In this document: piece after piece, positions 30,964 through 44,704 of the stretch
Position numbering within the stretch: position 1 is the stretch's first letter
How the letters are laid out: each line of letters starts with the position of its first letter
The notes under the pieces: model-generated
The model's input: only the letters and a program-made list of their open reading frames with translations
Told to the model about the DNA's origin: nothing
Databases searched by the model: none
Assembly (NCBI GenBank): GCA_016748015.1
Contig: JAAOMT010000372.1
Span: forward strand, 179,400-243,399
Source: Geosiphon pyriformis
Taxonomy: Eukaryota > Glomeromycota > Glomeromycetes > Archaeosporales > Geosiphonaceae
Reading direction: 5' to 3'
DNA length: 64,000 nt
Program-made: the position numbers and the translations under genes

Positions 30964-33409
30964 CTCTTATTTTTTTATTTTTTTTTGTTAACATGTAGTC
31001 ACACTGGTCTTTTATTAGTTTAATCATACTCAAAAAGCATGACTTTTTCACAAAACCAGCTCACCCAATAATACAAAATCACAAGATGTGGCTAACCACA
31101 AGCAAAAAGCCTTAACTACACACTAGTACTATTTTTACTACCTAATGTATCAAACATATCTAATTCATACATCTTACCCATAATGCTAACAAGCTCATGA
31201 CTATTTTTGACCATACTACTCATCCACTTAGCAGTCTAATCAGGACTGGATTTGATTTTGGAAGGCTGATCTTCCCATAGGTGCATCATAACATCAAAGG
31301 TATTATCATAAACTGAAAAGTCTTTATCATCATCATTATCATCATTATCAACATCATCAACCATGTCATCAACATCTGATTCATCTTCCAGACAGACCCA
31401 TTCACATATTTTCTCAAGACATGTTATTCTTTTCTGCATCACAGTGGCAACAGCACCCAAGCCTTTATTTTGCTTAGCCAACCCATCCACACATTCCTTA
31501 ACTGATGCATTTATAGCAAGAGAAGTAAACAGCAATTTGGTAACCAATGCAACCAGTGCACCAACAGGTTCAACCAAGGATTTTATCAGCAAAGACAGTT
31601 TACCAAGATGGGATTCCAGAGAAGCCAACCTAGCTTCAATGGCAATATTAAAAGCAGAGGGAGCAGCAGGCAATCTGAGTGTTGTAGTTGGGGGAGAGAC
31701 CACCGAGATCCAAGTTTGCAGCAGCAGCAACAGGAGGAACCACAATGGCAGCAGCTTTGGCATAAGATTTGGATTCAGCAAATGAAGATTTGGATCCAGC
31801 AAATGAAGATTTGAAAACTTTGGAGCCACCAGAGAAGTTGGAAGAGACTTTGGGAAGAGGAGGTGGTGACACCTTGCACTCTAAAGCCAAATGATCCAAA
31901 CCTTGACATCTATAGCAATGGTGACATCTAGGAGTTTCCCACCAAATGCGGCAGCCACATAAGATACCAGTTTTTGAAACAGCAATTTTCAAAGATTCCA
32001 AGAAATCAAAGGTAACCACAGCAAAACATTGACGTTGGAGAGCAAGGAATGAAACAGGTACAGCCACCAACTTGAGAGACCAATTTACTAATCTCAAAGG
32101 CAGTACAGCCAAAGGGAAGATTAATTAACTTGGCTTTAAAAGCATCTTTTGAAGAAATAACATCATTCTGGTTAACTAAAAGTAGAATTCTAATACTGTA
32201 CTTTTTTACCAGCACAGACCAGTGAATAAGAGCAGCAGCAGCAGAAAAAGTGTCTGAAATAAACCACAGCATATTGCCATAAGCCAGCAGACTTCAACTT
32301 AACAGAAGTAACAACACCAAAAATGCTAAGAGCAGATTTGATGTCAATAAAAAAGGTACCCAAAGGTACATTATGAAGTGCAACTGACAAAGGGGGGGAA
32401 GAAACAAAGGCCACACCAGAAAACTGTGCAATCTTAAGAGTGGTTAAAAAACCTCATTACCAATGGCCACTTTGGTGACACCAGTCAAACTCTCCTGAGA
32501 TGCAAATTCCACACAGAACAACTTGACAGCATCTTATGCAACTGACTTAAGCCCAATGCAACCAGGCATAAGCTGAAACAAGGAACTAAGAAGGGCTATC
32601 TTGATCTTAAATGTAGTACCAGGCACAAGAGTAGAAGCCACCCACCCAGAAAATCTTTGTCAACCACTCACGTTCATCCAAGTACTTCCATTAGCAACAC
32701 CAGAAACTGGAAGAGGAGTAAATGATTCCATTTCCATCTAATCTTTGAGATTATCTGAAATGATGGACTGTTTTGCTTTCATGGCAGGAGAAAATCTGCC
32801 AGAGATTACCACATCAGGCAACACAGCCAATGGTTGATCTTGTTTCATATTAGGAGATGAGCTGTTGCTATTGCCATCCATATCAGGAAGAGGGCTGGCT
32901 GCTACTGTGGAGATCTTACCCAAGATCTCATCTGGAACCACAAAGGAGTTTAGTGTGACCATAGCAGTTGTGACTGCCTGCTGCTGTTTTTTGGAATTTT
33001 TTGCTTTTGTGGCCATTTGTGAAGCAGTAGTAGTAGAAGTAGTAGTGGGAGTGGTAAGAGCAGGAAAGACCAACTTATTGACTGGTCTGTTATTAAAAAT
33101 CTTTGGGCTTTTTGAGGTAGTAGAGACAATACTGGGACTGACCCAAGTGTGTCTTTTTAAAGGAACTTTGACTGGAGAAGAATTACCAGCCAAAGGTGAA
33201 AAAAATAAACCAGAAGCCACTAAAGACAGCTTTTCACTAATGTTTTTTAAAGGAAATGTAGCCAAAACGTTTTGTCTAGCTGCTTCAATAACAGAGAGAC
33301 CCTCTCATGTTGAAACTTTATTAGTTACTATAGGAAAAGTAATGTTTGAAACTTTTTTACTTCTAGCTCTAATCGTGGTCATGAAATTTAGGAGAGAAAG
33401 TTTTTTTTT
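30964..33409 (-). mobile_element. ORF1-only LINE LN-4, full length, inserted in LN-3
   Basis: The minus-strand element starts near 33409 with an A-run and CTTTCTCTCC, ATG at 33382. It ends with the LA-like tail and an imperfect A-rich tract seen as T at about 30967-30986. TACATTTTA occurs on both sides (30955-30963 and 33410-33418) as the target duplication. Its size of about 2.45 kb matches LN-2 and LN-7. Confidence 0.87.
31116..33382 (-). pseudogene. LN-4 ORF1 (double RRM and CCHC)
   Basis: The order is as in LN-2. A Ser/Thr-rich N-terminus (open 32738-33265) is followed by WMNVSG near 32670, VALHNVPLGTFFIDIKSAL of RRM1, KLINLPFGCTAFEISKLV and QCFAVVTF of RRM2, the knuckle CHHCYRCQGLDHLALEC near 31880-31930, and a helical part LASLESHLGKLSLLIKSLV. 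The acidic Asp/Asn tail continues to KTAKWMSSMV... where TGG is kept, and the STSV stop lies at 31116. Frameshifts near 32735, 32440, 32270, 32060 and 31850 break it. Confidence 0.83.
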
Positions 33410-34470
33410 TACATTTTATCCATAATGCTAACAAGCTCATGACTATTCTTAATCATACCACTCATCTACTTAACAGTCTGATCAGGACTGGATTTGATTT
33501 TGGAAGGCTGATTTTCTCATAGGTACATCATAACATCAAAGGTGTTATCATAAACAGAAAAGTCTTTATCATTAATATTATCAACCATGTTATCAATATC
33601 TGATCTATCCTCCAAGCAGGCCTGTTCACATATTTTCTCAAGGCATGTTATTCTTTTCTGCATCATGGTGGCAACAGCAGCCAAGCTTTTATTTTGCTTA
33701 GCCAACCCATTTACACATTCCTTAACTGACACATCCACAGCAGATGGAGTAGACAGCAATTTGGTAATCAATGCAATCAGAGCACTGACAGGTTCAACTA
33801 AGGATTTTATTAACACAGATAGTTCACTAAAGTGGGATTCCAGAGAAGCCAACCTAGATTTAACAGCAGAATTGGGATTAGAAGGGACAGCAGACAACTT
33901 GGATGTCACAGTTTTGGGAGGACCACCAAGATCCAAGTCTATATCAGCAGCAGTAGCACCAGGAGGAACCACAAAAGCAGCAGCCTTGGCATAAAATTTA
34001 GATCCAACAAATGAAGGTTTGAAATTACTGGAGCCACCAAAGATGTTAAAAGGGAGTTTGGGTGGGAGAAGAGGTAACTTTTTGCAGTCCATAGCCAAAT
34101 AATTTAAGTCTTGACACCTGTAGCAGCAGTAACACCCAGGAGTTTCCCACCAGATGCGACAACCACGCAAGGTACTAGTTTTTGACATAGCAACATTCAG
34201 ATATTCCAAAAAATCAAAGGTAACTACAGCAAAGCATTAACATTGATAAGATTTAGGGGAGCAAGGAATGAAACATGTATGGCCACCAACTTGGAAGACC
34301 AAATCACTTATCTCAAAGACAGTACAGCCAAATAGAAGATTAACCAACTTAGCTTTGAATGCATCTCTTGAGGAGATAACCTCCTTTTGGTTGGCAATGG
34401 AAAGAATCCTAACACTATTTTTTCTGACCAATACAGACCAGTTAGAGAGAGCAGCAGCAGCAAAAGTGTC
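33410..34470 (-). pseudogene. LN-3 ORF1, C-terminal half, cut by LN-4 and LA-2
   Basis: On the minus strand it begins at TFAAAALSNWSVLV directly after the LA-2 A-run, inside RRM1. It runs through KLVNLLFGCTVFEISDLV, the knuckle CYCCYRCQDLNYLAMDC near 34085-34140, LASLESHFSELSVLIKSLV and an acidic tail. LN-4 interrupts it at 33410 in the last codons. Its 5' half lies beyond LA-2, probably outside the window. Stops near 33517 and 34237 disable it. Confidence 0.83.
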
Positions 34471-37400
34471 TTTTTTTTTTTTTTGTTAACATGTAACTAT
34501 GCTGGTCTTTTATTAGTTTAGTCACACTCAAAAAAGCATGATTTTTTCATAAAGCCAACTCACCCAATAATCTAAATTACAAGATGTGGCTAACCACTAA
34601 GTGGTTATGCCTAACTATATGCTAGTATAACCAAAAATTCTATGGAGTATCATACTATTACACAATATACTCCTACCACAAAAAACATTAGTCAGTATAT
34701 TATTACATTGTGTGAATACATTACCTATTTTGACTATGGGTTTGCCAGTATCCTTACTACTATTCTTTGAAGTGCTATGTATGTTAAAACCATCAGATGG
34801 ATTTCTCTTAACCCTATTATCAATACCCATTGATTTTTCCCATTTAGTTTGCAATTTGCAACGTTCTCCTCACAATTTATTCCTTGCTTGAGTAACTGCC
34901 TATTTACACACCTTAATTAATATATTATTGTTAGTCCTTAGGTCTATGTCAGCAAAGGCATTGATTCTTCTAAATTGTTAATTGATCAATCCTTTGCATA
35001 GCAGATCTATGTTAGATGTTGACATAATGTATTTATTGGACAATACAATCTTCCCATCAGTGTTTAGGGCTTCACGTCCCTTTTCACTGCCTCTGAAAGA
35101 CACTGTATCCACTTATTTCTTACATCATTAATCAATGTCTTGCCCTCTTGGGTATTCCAAGAGCATTCCCAAAAGTGCTGGTTGGTTTCCATTTCTTTGT
35201 AACATATTTTGCAAAGATTGTTCAGATATACAAAGGGACATCTGTTGTATAGCACCTCTGTTGTTGGCAACATGTTGTGAAATGATTTCATAATAAATGT
35301 GTGCATTGCTAAAGAACCAGCTGAGATGAAGCCTGATGACATTTTACTATTCCAGTTCCAAATCTTGGTTGTGTATGTTCAGTCTATATCCTGGTCTAAA
35401 GATCCTATTGTCTCTTGAACTTTGTTGTTGTCTATCCAATTCAAAACTAGTCTGTTTGCTCAGAAAATGTCTAATATTTAGATCTAATTCAACTTCTCTA
35501 CAAAAGAGAATGTATGTGATCTCCTTAGCATTATAGGCCCACCCCACTGTGTCAAGAGTAATAAATTCTTTGGCTAGTTTGTCAGCCTTTTCATTTTCTA
35601 ATATACCAGTATGTGCAGCCACTTTGTTCATGTTGAGATCAATCCTCTTTTTCTTTATTATTGCTCTGATTGCATTCCATGTGTGCCAGTTTGAAGTTTT
35701 GAGAATTTTTGAACAACCATTTTTGAGCTGTTGATATTACTGCTTAACTATCTGTGTTTATTGTAAGTTTGCATCTGTAAGGTATTGCTTCCAAAGCCAA
35801 CAATACAGCCTTTGCTTCTGTTTTTGTTGATGATAATGTTCTATCAACTGCTATACTAAATTCAGTCTCTATCCCATGTGTTATGAAAGCAGCTGCTTCT
35901 CTTGCATTCTCAGAACCAGCTTTTACCAGTGAGTCATCTGTTGATATTTTTATCTCTTTTCTGCATCTTAACTTCTCTCATACACCTCTCCATTATGGTA
36001 ATAAAGTGTCAGAGATATGGATGTAAATAGTGTCTCTTTGTATTGTTTCTAAATCATCTGGTATTTGGTTAGTCAGTTTGTGCATTTCCAATACTTCACA
36101 TTGGGCTGCATCAATGTTTCTGCATTCATCTATAATGATAGTGGATTCTAGTATCTTAAACCATCTGGGTATTCTCCCACTGTCACTTTGTCTGTACATT
36201 TTTGTGAAGTCTATCCATGTCATCAATAAACCATCCTTGTTCTATACCTGATGTAAATACAAAATGTTCTCCTTCCTTAATAGGCTTCTAACTTTAGAGT
36301 AGGCCACCTTTGAGGTTATAAAAGACTCAATTAAATGTGCATGTGGTCTTAAAGATTCAGGTACCCCATATGTATCACCATAGCTTTTGAATAAGATGCC
36401 CCTTTCTTCCATTATCTACGCAATATTTGCTATGAGATTAACCTCTGGCTTAGATCATTCATTAGTGAGATATTCAAGTAAACTATAAACTGACCATCTC
36501 TGTGCCTGCAAGTTGGCTAGTCTGATTTTTGTAGCTACTCCAGCAATATTATTACTGTTTAATCTAACCAGCAAATCTGTTATCTTGCTTTTTGCTTGTA
36601 TATCCTTGATTCTAAACAAGTTGTATAAAGATAAGTGATGCATTGTACTGGCTAGGAAATCTATTGAAAGTTTTGCCTTTTTTTTTACAGTGGCCGAGAT
36701 CTTTGAAGTCCATCTTCTGGCCCAGCTATTTGGAATATGAGTTAATTGAGATCTAAATTCTATTGCTGGATTGAGTATACTGTTAAAAATGTAAATTGCC
36801 TGTTTTTCAGTAATGTGTTTTTTCTTAATAAACCCACAGACTGCTTCAATGTCAGAGTCTATCATTTTCAGCACAGTATCATTTTTTCCATCTGCTCTAA
36901 TTCACACCCCCAAATATTAGGTACATGTAGATGGGTTCAGCAGTTTTAGGGTTTGTTTGTTTGGTCCAAATTCTAGTGGTTCAACCAATACTGATTTCCT
37001 CTTGAAGGGTCTGACCACTATTGTTTCAGTTTTGTCTAAGTTAATCTCAATATCCACCATTCTAAAAAAGGCAGTGGCTGTGTTTAGAATGCTTTGCATA
37101 CCCTGTCTTGAATTAGCTATTCATACTGTGTTATCAACAAAGGCAAGGTGATTTACTGAAACCAACAGGGACTGTGTGTCTGTTTGATTGTCTCACTTAT
37201 TCCATTTAGCTGCTAATTTGTATCCATAGTTATAATTGGCCTGTTTCACTTCACACAGTAAAGGGTCATAGAAAATTCTCCACATAATGGGTAAGCTTGT
37301 TTTCTCCTGATCTAGTCTATTTTGTACTTGATATTCATCACTTAAACCAAACTCAGTTATGATTCTATTGCTTCTATTGTTGTGCATCAAGCCAAATAGC

Positions 37401-37802
37401 TTAGTAAACCTATTGTTCATCTTGATCTTTTTTAGTGCAGCTTCTATGGGTTTCCATCCCACTGAGTCATATGTCTTTTTCATGTCCTGAAATGTAAACC
37501 AAGTCTTATTACCAAATTTTCTTGTAAGCTCAGCAATAGCATTAATCACATGAATTGATACTGCTGTAGATGTGTTCTTTAAAATTGAGGTGTTGTAACC
37601 TTTTAAGACATTGTGGAGCTCACATGCTTTTGATATTCTTGCAGTTAGGATCTTTGTTAATATTTTTCTAGTACTTTCAATGAGTGTGATTGGCCTGGTG
37701 ATGTTAATATTGCCACCTTATTTTTTTGGCTTTGGAATTAGTATGACTTGTGCTATTTTCCACTCTTTAGGCATGTTTGCTGCATCTATGCAAGCATTAA
37801 GC
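34471..37802 (-). mobile_element. LINE LA-2, 3' part of ORF2 to poly(A)
   Basis: The minus-strand LINE fragment begins in RT at 37802 and ends in the LA 3' UTR with 14 A (T at 34471-34484). It aligns with LA-1 from about 15345 to 18685. At 37802/37803 it meets plus-strand LN-5 sequence, so either it is truncated there or LN-5 inserted into it and the 5' half lies right of the window. Confidence 0.87.
34612..37802 (-). pseudogene. LA-2 ORF2 fragment: RT, RNase H and CCHC tail
   Basis: The fragment includes the RT parts KPKKxGGNINITRPITLI (about 37730) and TFQDMKKTYDSVGW. The catalytic box reads LAFVDNTV, where the second Asp of FVDD is Asn, so RT is inactive. RNase H remains near 35900-35560, ending in KVAAHTGILENEKADKLAKEF. 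The C-terminal knuckle CKICYKEMETNQHFWEC lies near 35160-35225. Many stops and frameshifts are present. The ORF ends FGYTSI then TAG at 34612-34617. Confidence 0.82.
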
Positions 37803-38320
37803 TATTAGTGAAAAGCTGCCTTTAGCAGCTTCTGGTTCATTTTTTTCACATTTGGCTGGTAGTTTTTTTCCAGTCAAAGTTCTTTCAAAAAGGCACACTT
37901 GGATTAGTCCCAGTGTTGTTTCTATCACTTCAAAAAGCCCAAAGATTTTTAATAACAGACCAGTCAACAAGTTGGTCTTTTCTGTTCTTACTACTCCCAT
38001 TACTACTTCTACTGCTACTGCTTTACAAATGGCTGTAAAAGCAAAAAATTCCAAAAAACAGCAGCAGGCAGTCACAACTGCTATGGTCCCTTCATGGTTC
38101 CAGATGAGATCTTGGGTAAGATCTCCACAGCAGCAGCCAGCCCTCTTCCTGATATGGATGGTAATAGCAATAGCTTATCTCCTAATATGAAACAAGATCA
38201 ACTACTGGCTGTATTGCCTGATGTGATAATTTTTGGCAGATTTTCTCCTGCCATGAAAGCAAAACAGTCTATCATTTCAGATGATCTAAAAGATTGGGTT
38301 GATCAGATGGAAATGGAATC
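37803..38320 (+). pseudogene. LN-5 ORF1, first segment
   Basis: Plus-strand LN sequence starts in the N-terminal region (ISEKLPLAASGS) and runs to DQMEMES, where LN-6 is inserted. It is 5'-truncated relative to full LN copies. ATGGAAATGGAATC at 38307-38320 is the left duplication of LN-6 and recurs at 43331-43344. The element continues at 43331 and again at 53687. Confidence 0.87.
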
Positions 38321-39283
38321 TTTTTTTTTTTGTTAATGTGTAGTCATGCCAGTTGTTTATTAGTTATTCCACAGTAATGTGGTGGTTTCATAAAGCCAGC
38401 TCACCCAATAATACATATTACAAGATGCGGCTAACCACAAGTGGAAAGTCCTAACTACACACTAGTACTACCTTTGCTACCTAATGTATTAAACATATTT
38501 AATTCATACATCTTAACAAGACTGCTCATTCACTTAGCAGTCTAATCTGGATCGGACTTGATATTAGAGGATTGAACCTCCCATAACTCCATCATCGCAT
38601 CAAATATATCATCATAGACCGAAAAATCTTTAGCATCACCATTATCATCATCATCATCCATGTCATCATCATCAGATATGTTATAGTGTACCTTTCCACT
38701 TCTCAACTTGAGGGCTCCCACTTCTTTTTGCAGCACAGAAGCCACAACATGAACAGTCTTAATTTGGTTTCCCAATCCAATCACACTTTCTTTCATTGCC
38801 TCTGCCATAACTGGTGGAATAAACAATAATGTAGTAACCAATGCAACCAAAGAACTCACAGGCTCAACTATAGATTTGATTAACAAAAACAGTTCACTAA
38901 GTTGGGTTTCCAGAGAAGCCAACCTAGCATTAACAGCAACATCTGAACCAGAGGAGGCAACCGGCAACAGTGGCACGACAACTTTGGGGGAGGTACTGAA
39001 AGCCAGACCCATATCAGTAGCTGCAGCAACTGGAAGGACCACAGAAGTGACAGCTTTGGCATAGGATTTAGCTCCAATGAAGGATGACTTGAAAATAATG
39101 GGACCACCAGCAGAATTAGAAGAAAGTTTGGAAGGGAAAGGTAGCAACATCTTGCAGTTCACAGCCAAATGATCTAAACTTTGACATCTATAGCAGCGAT
39201 GACATCCAAAAGTTTCCCACCAGATGCAGCAGCCACATAAGATACTAGTTTTTGAAACAGCAGCATTCAAAGATTTCAAAGAG
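38321..39283 (-). pseudogene. LN-6, 3' half (ORF1 C-terminal part, 3' UTR, poly(A))
   Basis: The minus-strand continuation of LN-6 after LN-7 begins SLNAAVSKTSILCGC. It has the knuckle CHRCYRCQSLDHLAVNC near 39160-39210, the helical part LASLETQLSELFLLIKSIV, an Asp tail and the final STSV/M stop at about 38455. The LA-like 3' tail and 11 A follow (T at 38321-38331). One stop near 38542 stands where the LN family often has Trp or Gln. Confidence 0.87.
39272..39283. repeat. Target-site duplication of LN-7, left copy
   Basis: GATTTCAAAGAG matches GATTCCAAAGAG at 41880-41891 with one mismatch. Joining the flanks restores the LN-6 coding sequence. Confidence 0.9.
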
Positions 39284-39307
39284 GACACTCTTTCTCTCCT
39301 AAATTTC

Positions 39308-41745
<2,438 letters not shown>

Positions 41746-41879
41746 TTAGGGCTTGCCACTTGTGGTTAGCCGCATCTTGTAATATGTATTATTGGGTGAG
41801 CTGGCTTTATGAAACCGCCACATTACTGTGGAATAACTAATAAATAACCGGCGTGGCTACATGTTAACAAAAAAAAAAA
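41746..41879 (+). other. LN-7 3' UTR and poly(A), shared with LA
   Basis: Homology with LA-1 starts at the last sense codon and stop (AGCATGTAATTAGG here, AGCATGTAGTTAGG at 18526-18539). It continues through GTGGTTAGCC, ATTGGGTGAGCTGGCTTTATG and GTGGCTACATGTTAACA to the A-run. Confidence 0.88.
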
Positions 41880-43330
41880 GATTCCAAAGAGCCAAAGGTC
41901 ACCACTATAAAGCATTGATGTCGATAGGAATTAAGGAAGCGGGGAATGAAACACGTACAGCCACCAACTTGGGAAACCAGATCACTTATTTCAAATACAG
42001 TACAGCCAAATAGAAGATTAACCAGCTTAGTTTTGAAAGCATCTCTTGAGGAGATAACTTTCTTTTGGTTGGCAATGGGAAAAATCCTAACACTATCTTT
42101 TCTGACCAACACAGACCAGTTAAAGAGAGCAGCAGCAGCAGAAGAAATGTCCTTAAAATTAACCACAGCATATTGCCATAAGCCAGCAGGCTTTAACTTA
42201 ACAGAAGTGACAACACCAAAAATGCCAAGAGCAGATTTGATGTCATCAGAAGAGACACTCAAGGGTATATCACACAGTGCAACTAACAAAGAAGGGGAAG
42301 AAACAGAGGCCACTTCTGAAGACCATGCAATCTTAAGAGTGGTCAAAAAAACCTCATCACTAATGGCCACTTTGGTAGCACTATTTAGACACTTCTGAGA
42401 TGCAAATTCCACACAGAACAACTTGACAGCATCTTGTGAAACAGATTTAAGCCCAATACAACTAGGCAGCAACTGAAACAAAGAACTAAGAAAGCCATCT
42501 TAATCTTAAATGTAGCACCAGGTACAAGATTGGAGGCCACCCAACCAGAGAACCTTTGACGTCCATTCACATTTACCCAAGCACTAGCATCAGATACACC
42601 AAAAACTGGGAGAGGGGAACAGTTGATTCCATTTCTATCTGATCAGTCCAATCTTTGAGATTATCTGGATTGATGGACTGTTTTGCTACTGGGATTGGCA
42701 ATGATCTGTTGGAGAGTACCACATCAGACAACACAGCCAGTGGTTGATCTTGGTCCATCTTGGGAGATGTGCCGCTGCTGTTGCCATCCATATCAGGAAT
42801 AGGGCTGGCTGCTGCTGTGAAGATCTTACTGAAGATCTCATCTGGAACCACAAAGGGGTTTGGTGTGACCATGGCAGTTGTAACTGCCTGCTGCTGTTTT
42901 TTGGGATTTTTCGCTTTTGCGGCCATTTGTGAAGCAGTAGTAGTAGAAGTAGTAGTAAGAATGGTGAGAGCAGGAAAAACCAACTTGTTGACTAGTCTGT
43001 TATTAAAAATCTTTGGGCTCTTTGAAGTGGTAAAGACAACACTAGGACTAATCTGAGTGTGCCTTTTTGAAAAGACTTTGACTGAAGAAGAACTTCCAGC
43101 CAAAGGAAAAGAAAATGAACCAGAAGCCACTAAAAGCAGCTTATTACTATTATTTTTTAAAGGAAATGTTGCCAGAACGTTTTGTTTAGCTGCTTCAATA
43201 ACAGAGAGACCCTCTTGTGTTGAAACTTTATTAGTTACTATAGAAAAAGTAATGTTTGCAACTTTTTTACTCTTAGCTCTATTTGTGGTCATGAAATTTA
43301 GGAGAAAAAGAGTTTTTTTTTTTTTTGTTT
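41880..43330 (-). pseudogene. LN-6, 5' half (5' UTR and ORF1 N-terminal part)
   Basis: On the minus strand the ATG is at 43292 (MTTNRAKSKKVANITF). The Ser/Thr-rich part is open to a frameshift near 42600. Then come WVNVNGRQRFSGWVASNLV, a frameshift near 42490, RRM1 (VALCDIPLSVSSDDIKSAL, LWQYAVVNF) and RRM2 (KLVNLLFGCTVFEISDLV) up to LES, where LN-7 cuts in. The 5' end carries about 14 A followed by CTCTTTTTCTCC, and is followed outwards by the LN-6 duplication at 43331-43344. Confidence 0.87.
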
Positions 43331-43494
43331 ATGGAAATGGAATCATCTACTCCTTCCCCAGTTTCTGGAAGTGCTTGGATGAACATGAATGGTCAACAAA
43401 AGTTCTCTGGGTGGGTGGCCTCCACTCTTGTGCCTGGTGCCACATTCAAGATCAAGATGTTCTTTCTTAGTTCTTTGTTTCAGCTTCTGCCTGG
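43331..43494 (+). pseudogene. LN-5 ORF1, second segment
   Basis: The plus-strand continuation of LN-5 between LN-6 and G2 reads MEMESSTPSPVSG, then WMNMNGQQKFSGWVASTLV and LFQLLPG. The last four bases CTGG (43491-43494) are the left duplication of G2. The coding sequence resumes at 53687 with GCIGLKSV. Confidence 0.9.
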
Positions 43495-44582
43495 TGTTAC
43501 AGGTAAACTTAGTGAGTATGGGAAATGGTAATGTTTGGTGCTCTCAATTATTGATGATGCGTCTTCCGTGTAATTCTGTTGGCTTAGTCTTGATTATCAG
43601 TCTCTAAAAGTCTATTCCTGGATGTGAATTTTACCCATTGAGTTCTTTGGTTATAAGGCACAGAGTTTGTCTTTCGTCGATTGCAACATTTTTTGTAAAT
43701 ATGAGCTTTCTTCTCCGAGCTAACAAGCACAGTCGTTAGGATCTGGCGTTGTCTTTTCACTCTTCTGGTAAGCTAACAAGATAATGTTAATATCCAAAAC
43801 TTAGAGGGAGCTTCTCTCTTTTACCAGGCTATCACAAAGTCTATTCCCAGACAGTCAATTTTACTATGTTGCTGCTTCACAAAAAATTAAGACAGAAAAA
43901 GAAAGAAAAAGAAAAGAAAAGAAAAGAGAAAAAAGATAAATTAGTATCATCAATTGCTGTGATCAAAAATGATTGGTCCAAATCATTAATAGGTTTGAGG
44001 CAGTTATGCTAAGAGCATCTGTTCTAGAATGGAGGTACAAGACAAGGGTTAATTCACGTAAATTTCATAAAGTTTGAGAACATGAATTTGTGATTCTGAT
44101 TTTTTTTAATAATTGGTTTATTTCAGGAGATGAAATAAGGAAGATAATAAAGGATGAAGGGTTATGGATATTTTAATTTCTGGTCTAGAGGTTCATATCT
44201 ATTTTTTTTTTCTCTGCCTTTTCTCACTTCTATAACTACTTGGTTTTATTCATTCTTTTGGTTTTACAGGATTGCTTTCAATTGTCTCACTATCACTAGC
44301 TATTGCTTTGTTGTTTCTGTTATTGCTTTGTTTTTCTATGTTATTGCTAGTTATTCTATGTTATAACAAATTATCTGACATTATTACATGTTATTCTGTG
44401 TTATCCTGCGTTATAACACGTTATTCTATATTATTGCGTGCTATTCTGTGTTATCCTGCATTATAACACGTTATCCAATGTTATAATGCATTATCCAACA
44501 TTATTGTGCATTATTCTGTGTTATGTCACATTTTGGTCACGTTTCTTTATAACTTTGGATCGGTTTTTCTACTTGGGTAACA
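43495..44582 (-). repeat. 3' LTR of G2
   Basis: This 1088-bp repeat runs TGTTACAGG to GGGTAACA on the plus strand. It matches 52605-53686 throughout, including a 10-bp periodic block at 44341-44530 and the TTTGGTGCTCTC segment near its element-strand 3' end. Confidence 0.95.
44341..44530 (+). repeat. 10-bp periodic TTAT array in the G2 3' LTR
   Basis: Nineteen consecutive 10-base units nearly all begin TTAT (for example TTATTCTGTG, TTATCCTGCG, TTATAACACG). The 5' LTR has 18 units at 53455-53634. Confidence 0.93.
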
Positions 44583-44598
44583 TTATCTCTCTCTTTTT
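44583..44598 (-). other. Polypurine tract of G2
   Basis: On the minus strand AAAAAGAGAGAGATAA directly precedes the 3' LTR. This is the expected place and composition for the plus-strand primer. Confidence 0.75.
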
Positions 44599-44704
44599 AA
44601 AATTGAGCTCTTGTGAAACCATATGTATCTGTTATCATGGCTTCATTCGTGTAATGTTTGATTGTTGCCTCGAGTATTGCCTTTTGTAGGTCTTCGAACT
44701 GTTG

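Noticed and set aside
33401-33418. An early poly(A) site in LN-3
   Set aside because: The A-run after TAAAATGT first looked like premature polyadenylation. The same TACATTTTA lies at the other end of LN-4, so it is the target duplication and LN-4 5' end.
44150-44690. Protein-coding ORFs in the G2 LTR
   Set aside because: They arise from the TTAT periodic array and have no counterpart in known retroelement proteins.
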